From NCBI GenBank assembly GCA_965232165.1, contig CBDDOY010000001.1, positions 620,001 to 684,000 of the forward strand: a stretch of 64,000 nucleotides of DNA, in the 5' to 3' direction. Made by a program: the position numbers and the translations under genes. Of the stretch, positions 53,931 through 63,004 are shown in pieces. This stretch comes from UBA2779 sp965232165. Lineage in GTDB: Bacteria > Spirochaetota > Spirochaetia > DSM-2461. The notes below the pieces were generated by a model. It was not told where the DNA came from. It saw only the letters and a list, made by a program, of their open reading frames with translations, and ran no database searches. Position 1 is the first letter of the stretch. Each line of letters begins with the position of its first letter.

Positions 53931-55238
53931 CTACTTCCTCTTCAGGCAGTAAAACGCATCCCTCCCTGCGTAGGTGGAATAGCCGCCCAACTCCTCTTCG
54001 ATTCGCAGGAGCTGATTGTATTTCGCCACCCTATCGGACCGGCTCATTGAACCCGTCTTAATCTGACCCGTCTCCAGGGCCACGACAAGATCGGCAATAG
54101 TGGTGTCAGAGGTTTCTCCCGAGCGGTGAGAGATGATAGCGGTGTATCCAGCCCGTTTAGCCATCTCCACAGCCTCATAAGTTTCGGTGAGGGTGCCGAT
54201 CTGATTAACCTTGATAAGGATGGAGTTGGCGATGCCCTTATCTATGCCTTCTTTCAGGCGCTTAGTGTTGGTGACAAAGAGGTCGTCGCCGACAAGTTGA
54301 CATCTGTCACCAATCTTATCAGTGAGGAGCTTCCATCCCTCCCAATCATCTTCGTTCATGCCGTCTTCGATGGAAATGACGGGATAGCGGTTCACCCAAT
54401 CGGCCCAGAAGTCGGCCATCTGGGCGCTGCTGAGCTTCTCTCCCGTCGACCACTTGAGTTCATAGACATACGAACCATCGGCCTGTTTTTCGGAAAATTC
54501 GGAAGATGCCGGGTCAAGGGCAATCATAACATCGGTACGCGGTTTCAGTCCGGCCTTGTCTATGGCCTTCATGATGAATTCCAGCCCTTCCTCGTTTGAC
54601 TTGAAATTGGGCGCAAAGCCGCCTTCATCGCCCACTGCGGTAGATAGACCAGCCTCTTTGAGCAGCGCTTTGAGATGGTGAAATATCTCGGCAATCCATT
54701 GAATCGCCTGGCAGACCGAATCGGCGCCCACCGGCATAACCATGAATTCCTGGAAGTCCACCGAATTGTCTGCATGGGACCCGCCGTTTATGATGTTGGC
54801 CATGGGCACCGGCAGGACATTGGCGTGAAAGGCCCCCAGGTACTTGAAAAGCTCGACTTCAAGGTGCTGGGCGGCCGCTTTTGCCGTCGCCATCGACACG
54901 CCCAATATGGCATTGGCGCCGAGTTTGCTTTTATTCTCGGTGCCGTCAAGCTCAATCATGGTGTGATCGACTTCTATCTGATCCAGCGCACTGAGTCCGA
55001 TGACACTGTCGGCAATAACGCTGTTGACGTTTTCGACGGCCTTCAATACACCCTTGCCCAGATAACGGTTCTTGTCGCCGTCGCGCAGTTCGACGGCTTC
55101 ATGAACCCCTGTTGACGCTCCTGAGGGAACAGCGGCCCTCCCGAATGAGCCATCGGCGAGAATCACATCTACTTCAATGGTGGGATTTCCGCGGGAATCG
55201 AGAATTTCACGTGCTTCGACATGCTCAATAGTGTCCAT
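53931..55238 (-). CDS. eno: enolase
   Basis: 435 residues. Converts 2-phosphoglycerate to phosphoenolpyruvate with Mg2+. SRGNPTIEVDV near the N-terminus, GDEGGFAPN (Glu base region), SIEDGMNEDDWEGW, Lys of LIKVNQIGTLTET and SHRSGETSDTTIADL are all intact. GGAG lies 9 nt above the ATG; a TTGAAA-N16-TAATAT promoter is upstream. It leads a six-gene operon ending in parE, parC and tsaE. Confidence 0.97.
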   Translation of the reverse strand: MDTIEHVEAREILDSRGNPTIEVDVILADGSFGRAAVPSGASTGVHEAVELRDGDKNRYLGKGVLKAVENVNSVIADSVIGLSALDQIEVDHTMIELDGTENKSKLGANAILGVSMATAKAAAQHLEVELFKYLGAFHANVLPVPMANIINGGSHADNSVDFQEFMVMPVGADSVCQAIQWIAEIFHHLKALLKEAGLSTAVGDEGGFAPNFKSNEEGLEFIMKAIDKAGLKPRTDVMIALDPASSEFSEKQADGSYVYELKWSTGEKLSSAQMADFWADWVNRYPVISIEDGMNEDDWEGWKLLTDKIGDRCQLVGDDLFVTNTKRLKEGIDKGIANSILIKVNQIGTLTETYEAVEMAKRAGYTAIISHRSGETSDTTIADLVVALETGQIKTGSMSRSDRVAKYNQLLRIEEELGGYSTYAGRDAFYCLKRK

Positions 55239-55252
55239 TGTTTAACTCCAAA

Positions 55253-55280
55253 ATATTAAGGTATGTAGGGTCTCTTTCAA
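55253..55280 (-). promoter_or_regulatory. promoter of the eno operon
   Basis: On the minus strand TTGAAA (55280-55275), 16-nt spacer, TAATAT (55258-55253), 14 nt ahead of the enolase ATG with its GGAG site. It is the only clear promoter above eno through tsaE. Confidence 0.6.
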
Positions 55281-55483
55281 AACGGCTTCTCGCTCACCGC
55301 TCCGCAGTAACGGCGAAACTCCGATGTTCTTGAACGAACACAAGAGCTGTGAAGTATCGCCATCGCCTTGACCGATGTCATCTGTCCGAATTGAGAGAGG
55401 TCTATGAGTCAATATCCCTCTTTATGAAGGCGAGAGTCAAGAGGATGGGCAGTCTAAATTAGGGCAGACTGCAAAACATCCGA

Positions 55484-56140
55484 TTACTTACCATTGCCGC
55501 TGCTCTTCATTGCCGTGAGTACGGCATACCCTGAGGAGAGGTCTTCCCGAAGGACTAACACCTCCTCCGGCACTCGGGGCAGAACATTGGTGAAATTCCA
55601 TATCTGATTGATGCCGGCTTTCACTATCGTATCACAGACGGTTTGCGTCTCGCTGGAAGGTACCGTGAGGATTGCCAGGGCGGCCTTCATCTTTGGAGCC
55701 ATGGGAATGAGTTGACTGATGTGATACACGGCCGTACCATTTTTTCGGATTCCAACGAGTTCTTCAGAAACATCAAAGGCCGCCGTGATGATTAAACCAT
55801 GATCCTTGAGTTCCATGTAGCCCATAAGGGCCGAACCGAGATTGCCGGCGCCCACGATGATGGCCTTACAGTTTTGGTCCCAGCCTAGGAACCTCTCTAT
55901 AGCGTTTATGAGTTCGCCGGTTGGATAACCCACCCGTGGTTTTCCTGTAATCCCTGTCGCTCCGATATCTTTTCTGACCTGGATGGCCTCAAGATCGAGT
56001 TCGTCCGCGATAATCGTACTGGAAATGGTATCATTTCCCTCCTTGAGATGGCGTTTCGCTGTTTCAAGATAGGAAGGAAGTCGGCGCGTAGTGGGGATGC
56101 TGGCGGCTATGGACTTAGAGTGTCGCGAAAATTGAGCCAT
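55484..56140 (-). CDS. rex: redox-sensing transcriptional repressor Rex
   Basis: 218 residues. Winged-helix DNA-binding domain (1-85, TRRLPSYLETAKRHL and IQVRKDIGATG) followed by a Rossmann domain with VGAGNLGSALM that binds NADH/NAD+. Rex represses fermentation and respiration genes when NADH is low. GAGG lies 5 nt above the ATG. I looked for TTGTGA-n6-TCACAA-like sites in the adjacent spacers and did not see one, so targets are probably elsewhere. Confidence 0.95.
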   Translation of the reverse strand: MAQFSRHSKSIAASIPTTRRLPSYLETAKRHLKEGNDTISSTIIADELDLEAIQVRKDIGATGITGKPRVGYPTGELINAIERFLGWDQNCKAIIVGAGNLGSALMGYMELKDHGLIITAAFDVSEELVGIRKNGTAVYHISQLIPMAPKMKAALAILTVPSSETQTVCDTIVKAGINQIWNFTNVLPRVPEEVLVLREDLSSGYAVLTAMKSSGNGK

Positions 56141-56212
56141 TTATACCTCGCATTCACCAATACTAGAAGAAACTCTTAAAATGGTCACGTAGCAGAAGCC
56201 AAAATGCCGCAT

Positions 56213-56218
56213 TATACT
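56213..56218 (+). promoter_or_regulatory. -10 element, predicted leaderless start of the beta-propeller gene
   Basis: TATACT, 7 nt before the ATG at 56226; no ribosome site and no good -35. Confidence 0.45.
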
Positions 56219-56225
56219 TTGCACA

Positions 56226-57962
56226 ATGAGATGCAATGGATTTCTGATGATCAGCCGAGCCGATATGGCGTTGATATTGCTTCTCGTATCTGCGGGTTTT
56301 CCATTAGCGGGGCTGGATGTAAACCCGGCCTGGCAGCAGGCCCTCGGCGGGGAAATCGATGGCTATCCCGCCCAGGGCCCTAACGGTGATGTTTATGTCA
56401 TCGCCGATGACAGGGCTCTGCACAGCGTCGATCCACTCACGGGCGGGTCTCATTGGATTTACAGACCTAAAGGCCGTTTACACGACTTCCTCATGGTCGC
56501 ATCGGATGGAACCATCTATATTCAGAACGACAGGCAGGAATTGTTTGCCGTAACCCCTGGCGGAACAGGAAGATGGAAGCTCCTGATGCAGGCTGATGCC
56601 GCGGCGCTTCCGGCGGCCGCCCCCGATGGGCGTCTGCTGATTCCCTTGAATGGAGGCCGTTTGCTCTGCGTATCCCGGAAGGGTGAAATTCTTTGGAAGA
56701 GAGATGAATCGGCTAACGCCTCGGCTGCGCCGGTGGCAGTTGCAAACGGAACGATTTGGGTGCCCTTAACCGATGGCCGTATCATAGGCTTAAATACTCC
56801 GGGGGAAATTATCGCCGCCTTGGAGGGGACGGGAGCGGCTTCCATGCTGGCCCTGGACTCTGCCGGGAGACTGTGGGCCGGTGGATATTCGGGAAAACTC
56901 ATGGTGTATGCCATAAATGAATCTCCAGTGGAGTTGGTATTTGCGATTCCTTCCCAGGGCGCGCGTGTTGCCGCGATATTCACCGACATGAGAAACAATG
57001 GGCTCGTTTTCTACAGGGACGGAACGGTTCTGGCTGTCTCCGATAATGGGACAGTCGTCTCAAAGAAGCACAGGTCTGTGAGCGGGGGTGTTCCCTCTCT
57101 ATCGCAGGATGGAACACTCTTTGCACCGGCTTCAGATGGCAGCATTCATGTTGTTGAACCGGCAGGCAGGGAAATCATACTTCGAGACGAATCATTTCTG
57201 GCCGAGCCATTGATCACAGGGGAGGGTATGTTGATTGCCGGAGGGGGAGAGTGGATTCTGTACGGCTGGCAGACAGGGTCTCGGCCTGGGGAGGGATGGT
57301 CTCAATTTCGAGGCGGTCCCCGGCGCTCCGGCGCCTTCGCCGCCGAACCGGTCATTTATGACAGAGGCATGGCGAGAGAACATGCCGGTTTCGTTGTTCG
57401 GGAGCAAATGGCGCTCTCGGATGAAATCTCGGATCGTCTGGCATTGCTCAGCGAGATGGAGGGCTTCAACAGCGAGTATCAGATGCACCAGGAATTGCCT
57501 TGGGCGACACTCCTTCTTCAGGATTTAGCAGCTTCCGGTACGGTCAAAACATCTGTATCGCAGCCTTCCGCCGTAGTATCTTATAGTCTCGTGAGAGAGA
57601 GGGCCTACCGGATGCTGGGCAATAGTCAGGATCACAGAACCAAGTATTTCCTCCAGGACTGCCTTCGGAATGAATCCGATGCGCGGGCTCTGGCCGTCGG
57701 GTTTCTCGCCTTAGGGAACTTGGGGGCCGATTGGGATGCGTCCAGCCTCCGTTTAATCGCCAAAAGATACATGGCCTTCCCTCCCGGAGACGATCAGCTT
57801 ACCCTGGCGGCTGCGGACGCCCTTTTCGAATTGATTCAATACAATGGCGGGATAACTGACCCGGTTGGCTACCGCCTCATTGATGATCTCGTCAGAAACG
57901 CAAGTAATGAAACCATGCGCAGCAAAGTATTAGAGCATATATGGGGCGGCACTAAAAAATGA
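56226..57962 (+). CDS. exported PQQ-like beta-propeller protein
   Basis: 578 residues with an N-terminal signal sequence (hydrophobic core about 13-30). About 35-370 has repeated blades of the PQQ/WD-like type (GYPAQGPNGDVYVIADDRAL, ASDGTIYIQNDRQEL, APDGRLLIPLNGGRL), ending WSQFRGGPRRSGAF. The C-terminal 200 residues are alpha-helical. No enzyme residues are evident, so it is probably a periplasmic scaffold. The start is uncertain among Met1, Met8 and Met14; the -10 position favours Met1. It precedes the P83/100 gene on the same strand by 133 nt. Confidence 0.85.
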   Translation: MRCNGFLMISRADMALILLLVSAGFPLAGLDVNPAWQQALGGEIDGYPAQGPNGDVYVIADDRALHSVDPLTGGSHWIYRPKGRLHDFLMVASDGTIYIQNDRQELFAVTPGGTGRWKLLMQADAAALPAAAPDGRLLIPLNGGRLLCVSRKGEILWKRDESANASAAPVAVANGTIWVPLTDGRIIGLNTPGEIIAALEGTGAASMLALDSAGRLWAGGYSGKLMVYAINESPVELVFAIPSQGARVAAIFTDMRNNGLVFYRDGTVLAVSDNGTVVSKKHRSVSGGVPSLSQDGTLFAPASDGSIHVVEPAGREIILRDESFLAEPLITGEGMLIAGGGEWILYGWQTGSRPGEGWSQFRGGPRRSGAFAAEPVIYDRGMAREHAGFVVREQMALSDEISDRLALLSEMEGFNSEYQMHQELPWATLLLQDLAASGTVKTSVSQPSAVVSYSLVRERAYRMLGNSQDHRTKYFLQDCLRNESDARALAVGFLALGNLGADWDASSLRLIAKRYMAFPPGDDQLTLAAADALFELIQYNGGITDPVGYRLIDDLVRNASNETMRSKVLEHIWGGTKK

Positions 57963-58095
57963 GAGAGGGCTTTCCTCTTCCCTTAGAGGGAAGTCTTCTC
58001 GGCACCGGACAAACGGATTCATCAGTTATTTTGCCGCACCCTATAAGCGTTTTCCCATTCCATGATAAGATGACAGTATTTAAGGAGCAATCACC

Positions 58096-59622
58096 ATGGA
58101 CCAGCAGAAAACAAAAGGTGTCCTGCTATTGCTTGCCCTGGTATTCCTGACTGGAAGCATTTTGAGCCAGGAAATTCAAGTCGATAGAGATGAGTTGACG
58201 AGTATCGGAGAGAAATCAATTGATTTCATTAACTATGTCGGGCCATACGAATTTATCAACACCCTGGATCAGATCCGTGAAATAGGCCAATGGCTTGGAA
58301 CCCGTATCGATGTGAAAACGCGTAGCGAAGCATCATTGAATGACAAGTACAGGGTTCTCCATATTGTCAGTCCGGAAATCGCCGAAGGTCTAGATGCCGA
58401 TGTTTTCATACTCGAAGAAGATGCCGCCGTAGACCACATCGTCAATCTCCGTACGATACTCGCGGGCTATCTCGAAAGCGCCTATGACCTGGGAAGCAGG
58501 AATGCATATCTGATCGCCGAGTTTGTCACCTACTACAACGCCGTTCACAGAGGAAGCGCTGCGGTGCTTGAGGAACGTTACAAGGCTCCTGTGAGGGAAG
58601 CCGCCATACCTTCCAAAATTGGTTTAGACCTCCATTATTCCAACTGGCCGGGGAAAACCCAGATACTGATTCCGCTTCGGGGCGGGAATCAATCATCCAA
58701 AGTTGACATGGGAGCCATTTCCGGCCAAGAAGTTATTGAGGAAATGCGAGAGCAAGAGGACATGGGCCTTGAAGCGCGCAAGAACATGGTGGAATTGCGA
58801 GAAGAGGAATTGGATCAGGAGCAGGCTGAACTCGACAAGCGCAGTGAAGAGCTTGATAAACAAAGTGAAGCACTTGCCGAAGAATTGAAAGACATACAGG
58901 ACAAGGAGGAAGAAGGCGCCCCGCTGCCTGATGAAGTCGCACGTAAGGAGCAGCTCGAAGAAGATATTCAGGCCGTTGAAGAAGAGAAACAGGTCGTTGA
59001 GAAGGCCAAAGAAGAGATTGAGAAACGTGTTGATGAGGTGATGGAAATGAGGGACGATATCGCCGAAGACCGCAACGTGTTAATCTCTGCTGTAATGGAT
59101 ACCGACACGACACAGCCGCCTGCCCCTGTTAAACCGGTGTGGTTTCTCACCGTTGATGACGACGGTGAGGGCATACCCTTTGGGAGGGTCGTGAAATACG
59201 ACATGGCGAACAGCAAGAATCTGAAGGTGAGTTCCCTCACGGCTGTCCGTGGACGTACGGTTATCCTGCTTCAGGACGGATTAATCGTGATAGCGGGGAA
59301 AACAGGCGGAAACTCCAAGGTTCGTCCGATGCTGCTGGACCGCGATACCCTGGAAATCACGAAAGAGGGCCGTCATGATGTTTTCCCCGGGAGTCTTATC
59401 ACGATGCGGGATGAGCACATCTTCCTGGTTACCACCGAGAATGGTGAATGGCGACTCGGGAAGTTTTCCAAAACCCTGGACCGTATCGCCGTAAACAATG
59501 TCGCCATAGAACCCTGGACCTCAATATTCTTTGAGGAGGATTCGCTGTTTGTTCAGGGTGCCGACGGAGGTGTCCTCGATCTGTCCATTGAAGACCTTCA
59601 AGAACAGAATAAGAACAGGTAG
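58096..59622 (+). CDS. P83/100-family spirochaete protein
   Basis: 508 residues. Signal peptide (1-24), a globular N-terminal domain (about 30-230), a long Glu/Lys-rich coiled coil (about 225-340), and a C-terminal beta-rich domain (about 355-500). This layout and the sequence match the P83/100 antigen family that is conserved in Borrelia and Treponema; its cell function is unknown. AAGGAG lies 7 nt above the ATG. It is one of the strongest taxonomic markers in the window. Confidence 0.9.
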   Translation: MDQQKTKGVLLLLALVFLTGSILSQEIQVDRDELTSIGEKSIDFINYVGPYEFINTLDQIREIGQWLGTRIDVKTRSEASLNDKYRVLHIVSPEIAEGLDADVFILEEDAAVDHIVNLRTILAGYLESAYDLGSRNAYLIAEFVTYYNAVHRGSAAVLEERYKAPVREAAIPSKIGLDLHYSNWPGKTQILIPLRGGNQSSKVDMGAISGQEVIEEMREQEDMGLEARKNMVELREEELDQEQAELDKRSEELDKQSEALAEELKDIQDKEEEGAPLPDEVARKEQLEEDIQAVEEEKQVVEKAKEEIEKRVDEVMEMRDDIAEDRNVLISAVMDTDTTQPPAPVKPVWFLTVDDDGEGIPFGRVVKYDMANSKNLKVSSLTAVRGRTVILLQDGLIVIAGKTGGNSKVRPMLLDRDTLEITKEGRHDVFPGSLITMRDEHIFLVTTENGEWRLGKFSKTLDRIAVNNVAIEPWTSIFFEEDSLFVQGADGGVLDLSIEDLQEQNKNR

Positions 59623-59639
59623 GGAGAGGTTCATAGCAA

Positions 59640-61253
59640 ATGTCCAAATCTTGGCCGCTGAAGGGTCGAAGCCTAGCCGTTGTTGCCGATTTCAGTGTCG
59701 AAGAGCAGCGCTACCTCTATGAACAGACTCGGGAATTCAAGAATAGATGGCTGAATCGCGAAGATGTTGAAGAGTTTCGCATCCGTGATCCGGAGATATC
59801 CGTCTACTGCATGTTTCTCGAGGATTCTACCCGGACGAAAGAATCGTTTCGTAATGCCGTGAATTTCCACGAAGTCAAATTGAACATGTTTGATGCCGCA
59901 TCTTCCTCATTCAATAAATCCGAAAGCCTGATGGATACTGTCAAAATGCTCATAGGATATAACCGGCAGTCGGTATTCATCCTGCGCTCGAAAATGGAAG
60001 GAGTGTGCCGGGCCCTTGAAGAGCAGCTTAGTAAATATGCGGCTGCGGGAAGACGCGGGGCTCCTGTCTTCATCAATGGCGGCGATGGCCGGCATGAACA
60101 CCCTACACAGGAATTTCTCGATGAGTTCACTTTTCTCGAACAGCACTCACCCCCCGGACAACGCCCTCTGGACTATTCCCATATACACCTCGCCCTCATC
60201 GGCGATCTTCGGCATGGGCGCACTGTTCACTCCAAAGTCGATGGACTTAAGGTGTTCAATTCGGTAATCGTCGATCTCGTGGCGCCTGAAGATATGGCTC
60301 TGCCTGATAGCTGCATGGACAGAATGAAATCTAATCGATTTGATGTGAGGCGGTGGGGGAGCATTGAGGAATATCTCTCTTCGGGATCCGTGAGTGACTG
60401 CTGGTATTTCACTAGGCTGCAACTGGAGCGCATGGGTGACGAAGTTCGGGAGAAGGAAAACAGTCTCAGGAAGGCGGTTACATTTAGCAAGGATTGGATA
60501 GACCGGTTACCTGAAAATACCCGATTCTACCATCCCCTGCCCAGACATAGGGAGAAGCCGGTCATTCCGCCGTTTCTGGATGGGCATCCCCTCAATGGCT
60601 GGGATGGTCAGAGTGTCAATGGCTACTACACACGGGTGGTGTTACTGTCCATGCTTGCCGGTCGATTGGGACAGACCTTTCAAGGGAAGGGGCTTGAGCG
60701 AAAACAAAGGAATACCGAGTTTGTCCGGGATATAAGGGTTCCGTCCAATCCAAAGGTAAAAGACCATTTCAAGGTGGGTATCAAACCTGTGGATAATGGG
60801 ACGGTGATTGATCACATCGCCAAGGGTCATCCTCTCAAAGAAATTTGGGATCGCATCGATAAAATCCGCCGCATATTGGGGCTTAACCGCATAGGCTCCC
60901 ACGGCGTGTTTACTTCTGGCACTTCCGATAGTTTGTTTGACCGATGTTACAAGGGAATCATTTCGCTTCCCGATGTGATGGAACTAAAGGAGTTTGAACG
61001 GAGAAAACTTGCGGCCGTGTCACCGGGCTGCACAGTCAATCTCATCGAGAAGAAAACAGTGAAAAAGAAATACCGACTTGACATGCCGCCGGAAATTTAT
61101 AAGTTCCCCGAAAGCTCCTGCAAGAATTCTGATTGCATTACCTGGCCCGGTGCGCATCAGCATGTATTGCCCAAGTTCTACCATAGAGACGGGAAGTTCA
61201 TCTGTCATTATTGTGGCCGAGCCCATGACTATACAGATATATGGGATATCTAA
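59640..61253 (+). CDS. pyrB: aspartate carbamoyltransferase, catalytic-regulatory fusion (PyrBI)
   Basis: 537 residues. Second step of pyrimidine synthesis. The catalytic part (1-355) has Ser63-Thr-Arg-Thr in DSTRTKESF for carbamoyl phosphate, NGGDGRHEHPTQEFLDEF, and a FYHPLPRHREKP loop. Residues about 360-537 are a PyrI-like regulatory chain with zinc cysteines C494, C499, C522 and C525. The fusion should place nucleotide control on the same chain, as described for some other bacteria. GGGAGAGG is upstream of the ATG. The stop overlaps the relic Fur gene. Confidence 0.93.
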   Translation: MSKSWPLKGRSLAVVADFSVEEQRYLYEQTREFKNRWLNREDVEEFRIRDPEISVYCMFLEDSTRTKESFRNAVNFHEVKLNMFDAASSSFNKSESLMDTVKMLIGYNRQSVFILRSKMEGVCRALEEQLSKYAAAGRRGAPVFINGGDGRHEHPTQEFLDEFTFLEQHSPPGQRPLDYSHIHLALIGDLRHGRTVHSKVDGLKVFNSVIVDLVAPEDMALPDSCMDRMKSNRFDVRRWGSIEEYLSSGSVSDCWYFTRLQLERMGDEVREKENSLRKAVTFSKDWIDRLPENTRFYHPLPRHREKPVIPPFLDGHPLNGWDGQSVNGYYTRVVLLSMLAGRLGQTFQGKGLERKQRNTEFVRDIRVPSNPKVKDHFKVGIKPVDNGTVIDHIAKGHPLKEIWDRIDKIRRILGLNRIGSHGVFTSGTSDSLFDRCYKGIISLPDVMELKEFERRKLAAVSPGCTVNLIEKKTVKKKYRLDMPPEIYKFPESSCKNSDCITWPGAHQHVLPKFYHRDGKFICHYCGRAHDYTDIWDI

Positions 61254-61652
61254 TTCTTTGTGCCGGATGAACAAATACCGAAAAGACTGATCTGCTGCCC
61301 TGACATTGTTTCAATATCATTGATGATTTCATCGGGTGCCGGATTGATATCCTGAAGTTCTCCACACGAAGTGCAGAGGAAATGAGCGTGAAAGCCCTCT
61401 TTTCCATCGAAACGGTCCTGCATCTGTGCCGTTTCAACACGTTTTATCTTGTCTTGATCGACGAGTATGTTCAGGTTTTATAGGGGGTCACACGGTGGAG
61501 AAACTCACCTGTGGATGGCCGGCCTGATGAATCTCCTTTGCTGTAGGATGGTAATCAATCTGCTGGAGATAGGTCAAAAGACCCATTCTTATGCGGCTTC
61601 TTATGTTATGGAGAAGGAGATGCTGATTTGATGACAAATTCTCCTGCTTCAT
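61250..61652 (-). pseudogene. Fur/PerR-family regulator, frameshifted remnant
   Basis: From ATG 61652 the frame reads LLTYLQQIDYHPTAKEIHQA and HPQVSFSTV, a normal Fur winged helix, then hits TGA at 61490-61488. The next frame continues NLNILVDQDKIKRVETAQM, HAHFLCTSCGELQDI and ends GICSSGTKN. Usual Fur reads STVYRNL across this joint, so an indel replaced the Tyr-Arg codons. CTSC is the first half of the structural zinc site; the second is reduced to a single Cys. It is probably a dead gene, or a sequencing error if the indel is not real. Confidence 0.75.
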
Positions 61653-61693
61653 AGAGCATACTCGAATTTTGCTTCACAATGCAGTCAGAGTTA

Positions 61694-62367
61694 TGACTAC
61701 ATTATATATCGTTGCGACACCAATCGGGAATTTGGAGGATATCACCTACAGGGCCGTACGCATTCTCGGTTCAGTCGCGATAATTGCCGCCGAAGATACT
61801 CGGCGGATTAGGAAACTGCTTAATCACTATTCCATTACTCCGCCCCGACTCATCAGTTGCAGGGCTCAGAACGAAAGTGAAAGTGCTGACGGCATCGTGA
61901 AACTTCTCAATGAGGGCAAAGATGTGGCCTTTGTTTCCGATGCCGGCACTCCCGGTATCAGCGATCCTGGAACTCGTCTCGTCAATGTCGTACGACGGGG
62001 AGGCCATCGCATTGTCCCCATTCCTGGCGTATCGGCGACAACCGCGCTGCTCAGCGTCTCCGGAATAGCGGGCAAGGGTTTCCTGTTTGAGGGATTCCTG
62101 TCCCCGAAAGCGGGAAGGCGGCGAAGCCGTTTGTCAGAACTCCTCAATACGGACATGGTGTTCATCGTGTATGAGTCGCCCCATCGAGTTCACCGACTCC
62201 TGCAGGATATTGCGGAACTCACCCCTGCACGTCCCATTCTTCTTGGCAGGGAAGTAACGAAGAAATTCGAAGAAATTCTGTCAGGAACAGCCCCCGAACT
62301 CTTGGCCATACTCGGCTTAAGGTCTATGATTAAAGGCGAAATAACGGTTATTGTGGGGAAAGGCTAA
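61694..62367 (+). CDS. rsmI: 16S rRNA 2'-O-ribose C1402 methyltransferase RsmI
   Basis: 224 residues from the ATG at 61694, which gives the canonical MTTLYIVATPIGNLEDIT start; an earlier TTG at 61669 is not supported. SAM-dependent methylation of C1402 near the P site. AAEDTRRIRKLL, VSDAGTPGISDPG and the KFEEILSG tail are family motifs. No clear ribosome site. Confidence 0.95.
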
Positions 62368-62382
62368 ATAGTTTTTTGGGGA

Positions 62383-62413
62383 ATAACCGGTTTTTCCTAA
62401 TAGACCCGGTTAT
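62383..62413 (+). terminator. inverted repeat after rsmI, possible terminator
   Basis: ATAACCGG (62383-62390) pairs with CCGGTTAT (62406-62413) across a 15-nt loop containing TTTTT. No U run follows, so its role as a terminator is uncertain. Confidence 0.35.
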
Positions 62414-62428
62414 GATTATAGAGCCATT

Positions 62429-62450
62429 GCCGATACTTTAAGTGTATCGG
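62429..62450 (+). promoter_or_regulatory. sigma28-like -10 overlapping a palindrome upstream of flgM
   Basis: GCCGATAC (62429-62436) resembles the flagellar sigma28 -10 (GCCGATAA); the -35 (TAAA) is not clear at 15 nt. The same bases start a perfect 7-bp inverted repeat CCGATAC/GTATCGG (62430-62450). Either could be the functional signal. Confidence 0.4.
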
Positions 62451-62464
62451 AGCTAGGAGCGAAA

Positions 62465-62746
62465 ATGACCATTGATAGGCTAGGACCGGTTGATCCGGTC
62501 AGTAAATTCAGGAAAACAAATGAGTCTAAGAAGGTTGCAAGCTCTGTTCCTGCGGATTCGATTGATGTTTCCGAAGGAGCTAAGCGTTCTGCCGCCTTGA
62601 AAAAAGTCGCCGATATAGTCCGTGCCGCCCCCGATATCCGTTTAGACCGTGTGGAAGAGGTTAAGAAAAAGTTAGCAGACCCTAACTATGTCAATGATGC
62701 TGTTGAGGCTATGGCGGACAAAGTATTGGATGTACTCGACATTTAA
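62465..62746 (+). CDS. flgM: anti-sigma-28 factor FlgM
   Basis: 93 residues, mostly polar and flexible at the N-terminus, with the conserved C-terminal binding helices DRVEEVKKKLADPNYVNDA and VEAMADKVLDVL. FlgM holds the flagellar sigma28 (FliA) until the hook-basal body is complete and FlgM is exported. Spirochaetes place this export in periplasmic flagella. TAGGAGCG lies 6 nt above the ATG. A family A element follows 23 nt after the stop. Confidence 0.85.
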   Translation: MTIDRLGPVDPVSKFRKTNESKKVASSVPADSIDVSEGAKRSAALKKVADIVRAAPDIRLDRVEEVKKKLADPNYVNDAVEAMADKVLDVLDI

Positions 62747-62769
62747 TCAATAGGGCGCCAATAGCTCAA

Positions 62770-62931
62770 GGGCACCTCTAAAAAACAGCTTTAGGAAATT
62801 GACGAAGAAATTTTTGTCGATACAAGGCGGCAAAAGCTCAAGCGCAGCTTAAGCTTAGTTGAGTATTTTGACAACGCAGTAGCGGTGGAAAAGATCGAGT
62901 CAAGAACTAAATGGGTTTTTTAGAGGTGCCC
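62770..62931 (+). mobile_element. family A MITE-like element (copy A2)
   Basis: 162 bp. Ends GGGCACCTCTAAAAAAC and GGGTTTTTTAGAGGTGCCC, flanked by TCAA (62766-62769 and 62932-62935). About 95% like copy A1 by eye. The right arm of its central palindrome has decayed (AGCTTAGTTGAGT). Confidence 0.85.
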
Positions 62932-62990
62932 TCAAGATTAGAAATATTCCGCATCTCTGATAAAATTGAGCACAACTTCTGATTATGAGT

Positions 62991-62996
62991 TATACT
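62991..62996 (+). promoter_or_regulatory. -10 element, predicted leaderless start of lgt
   Basis: TATACT, 8 nt before the ATG at 63005, with TTGAGC 19 nt upstream. No ribosome site. It decides the lgt start. Confidence 0.5.
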
Positions 62997-63004
62997 CCTT
63001 TCCT

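Noticed and set aside
55272..55405. GGGTCTCTTTCAAAAC and GAATTGAGAGAGGTCT as ends of another mobile element upstream of enolase
   Set aside because: The ends pair poorly, no flanking duplication is visible and no second copy was found; the left part is better read as the eno promoter.
55484..56225. Rex operator in the rex upstream spacer
   Set aside because: No TTGTGA-n6-TCACAA or TTGTTAA-type palindrome was found there.
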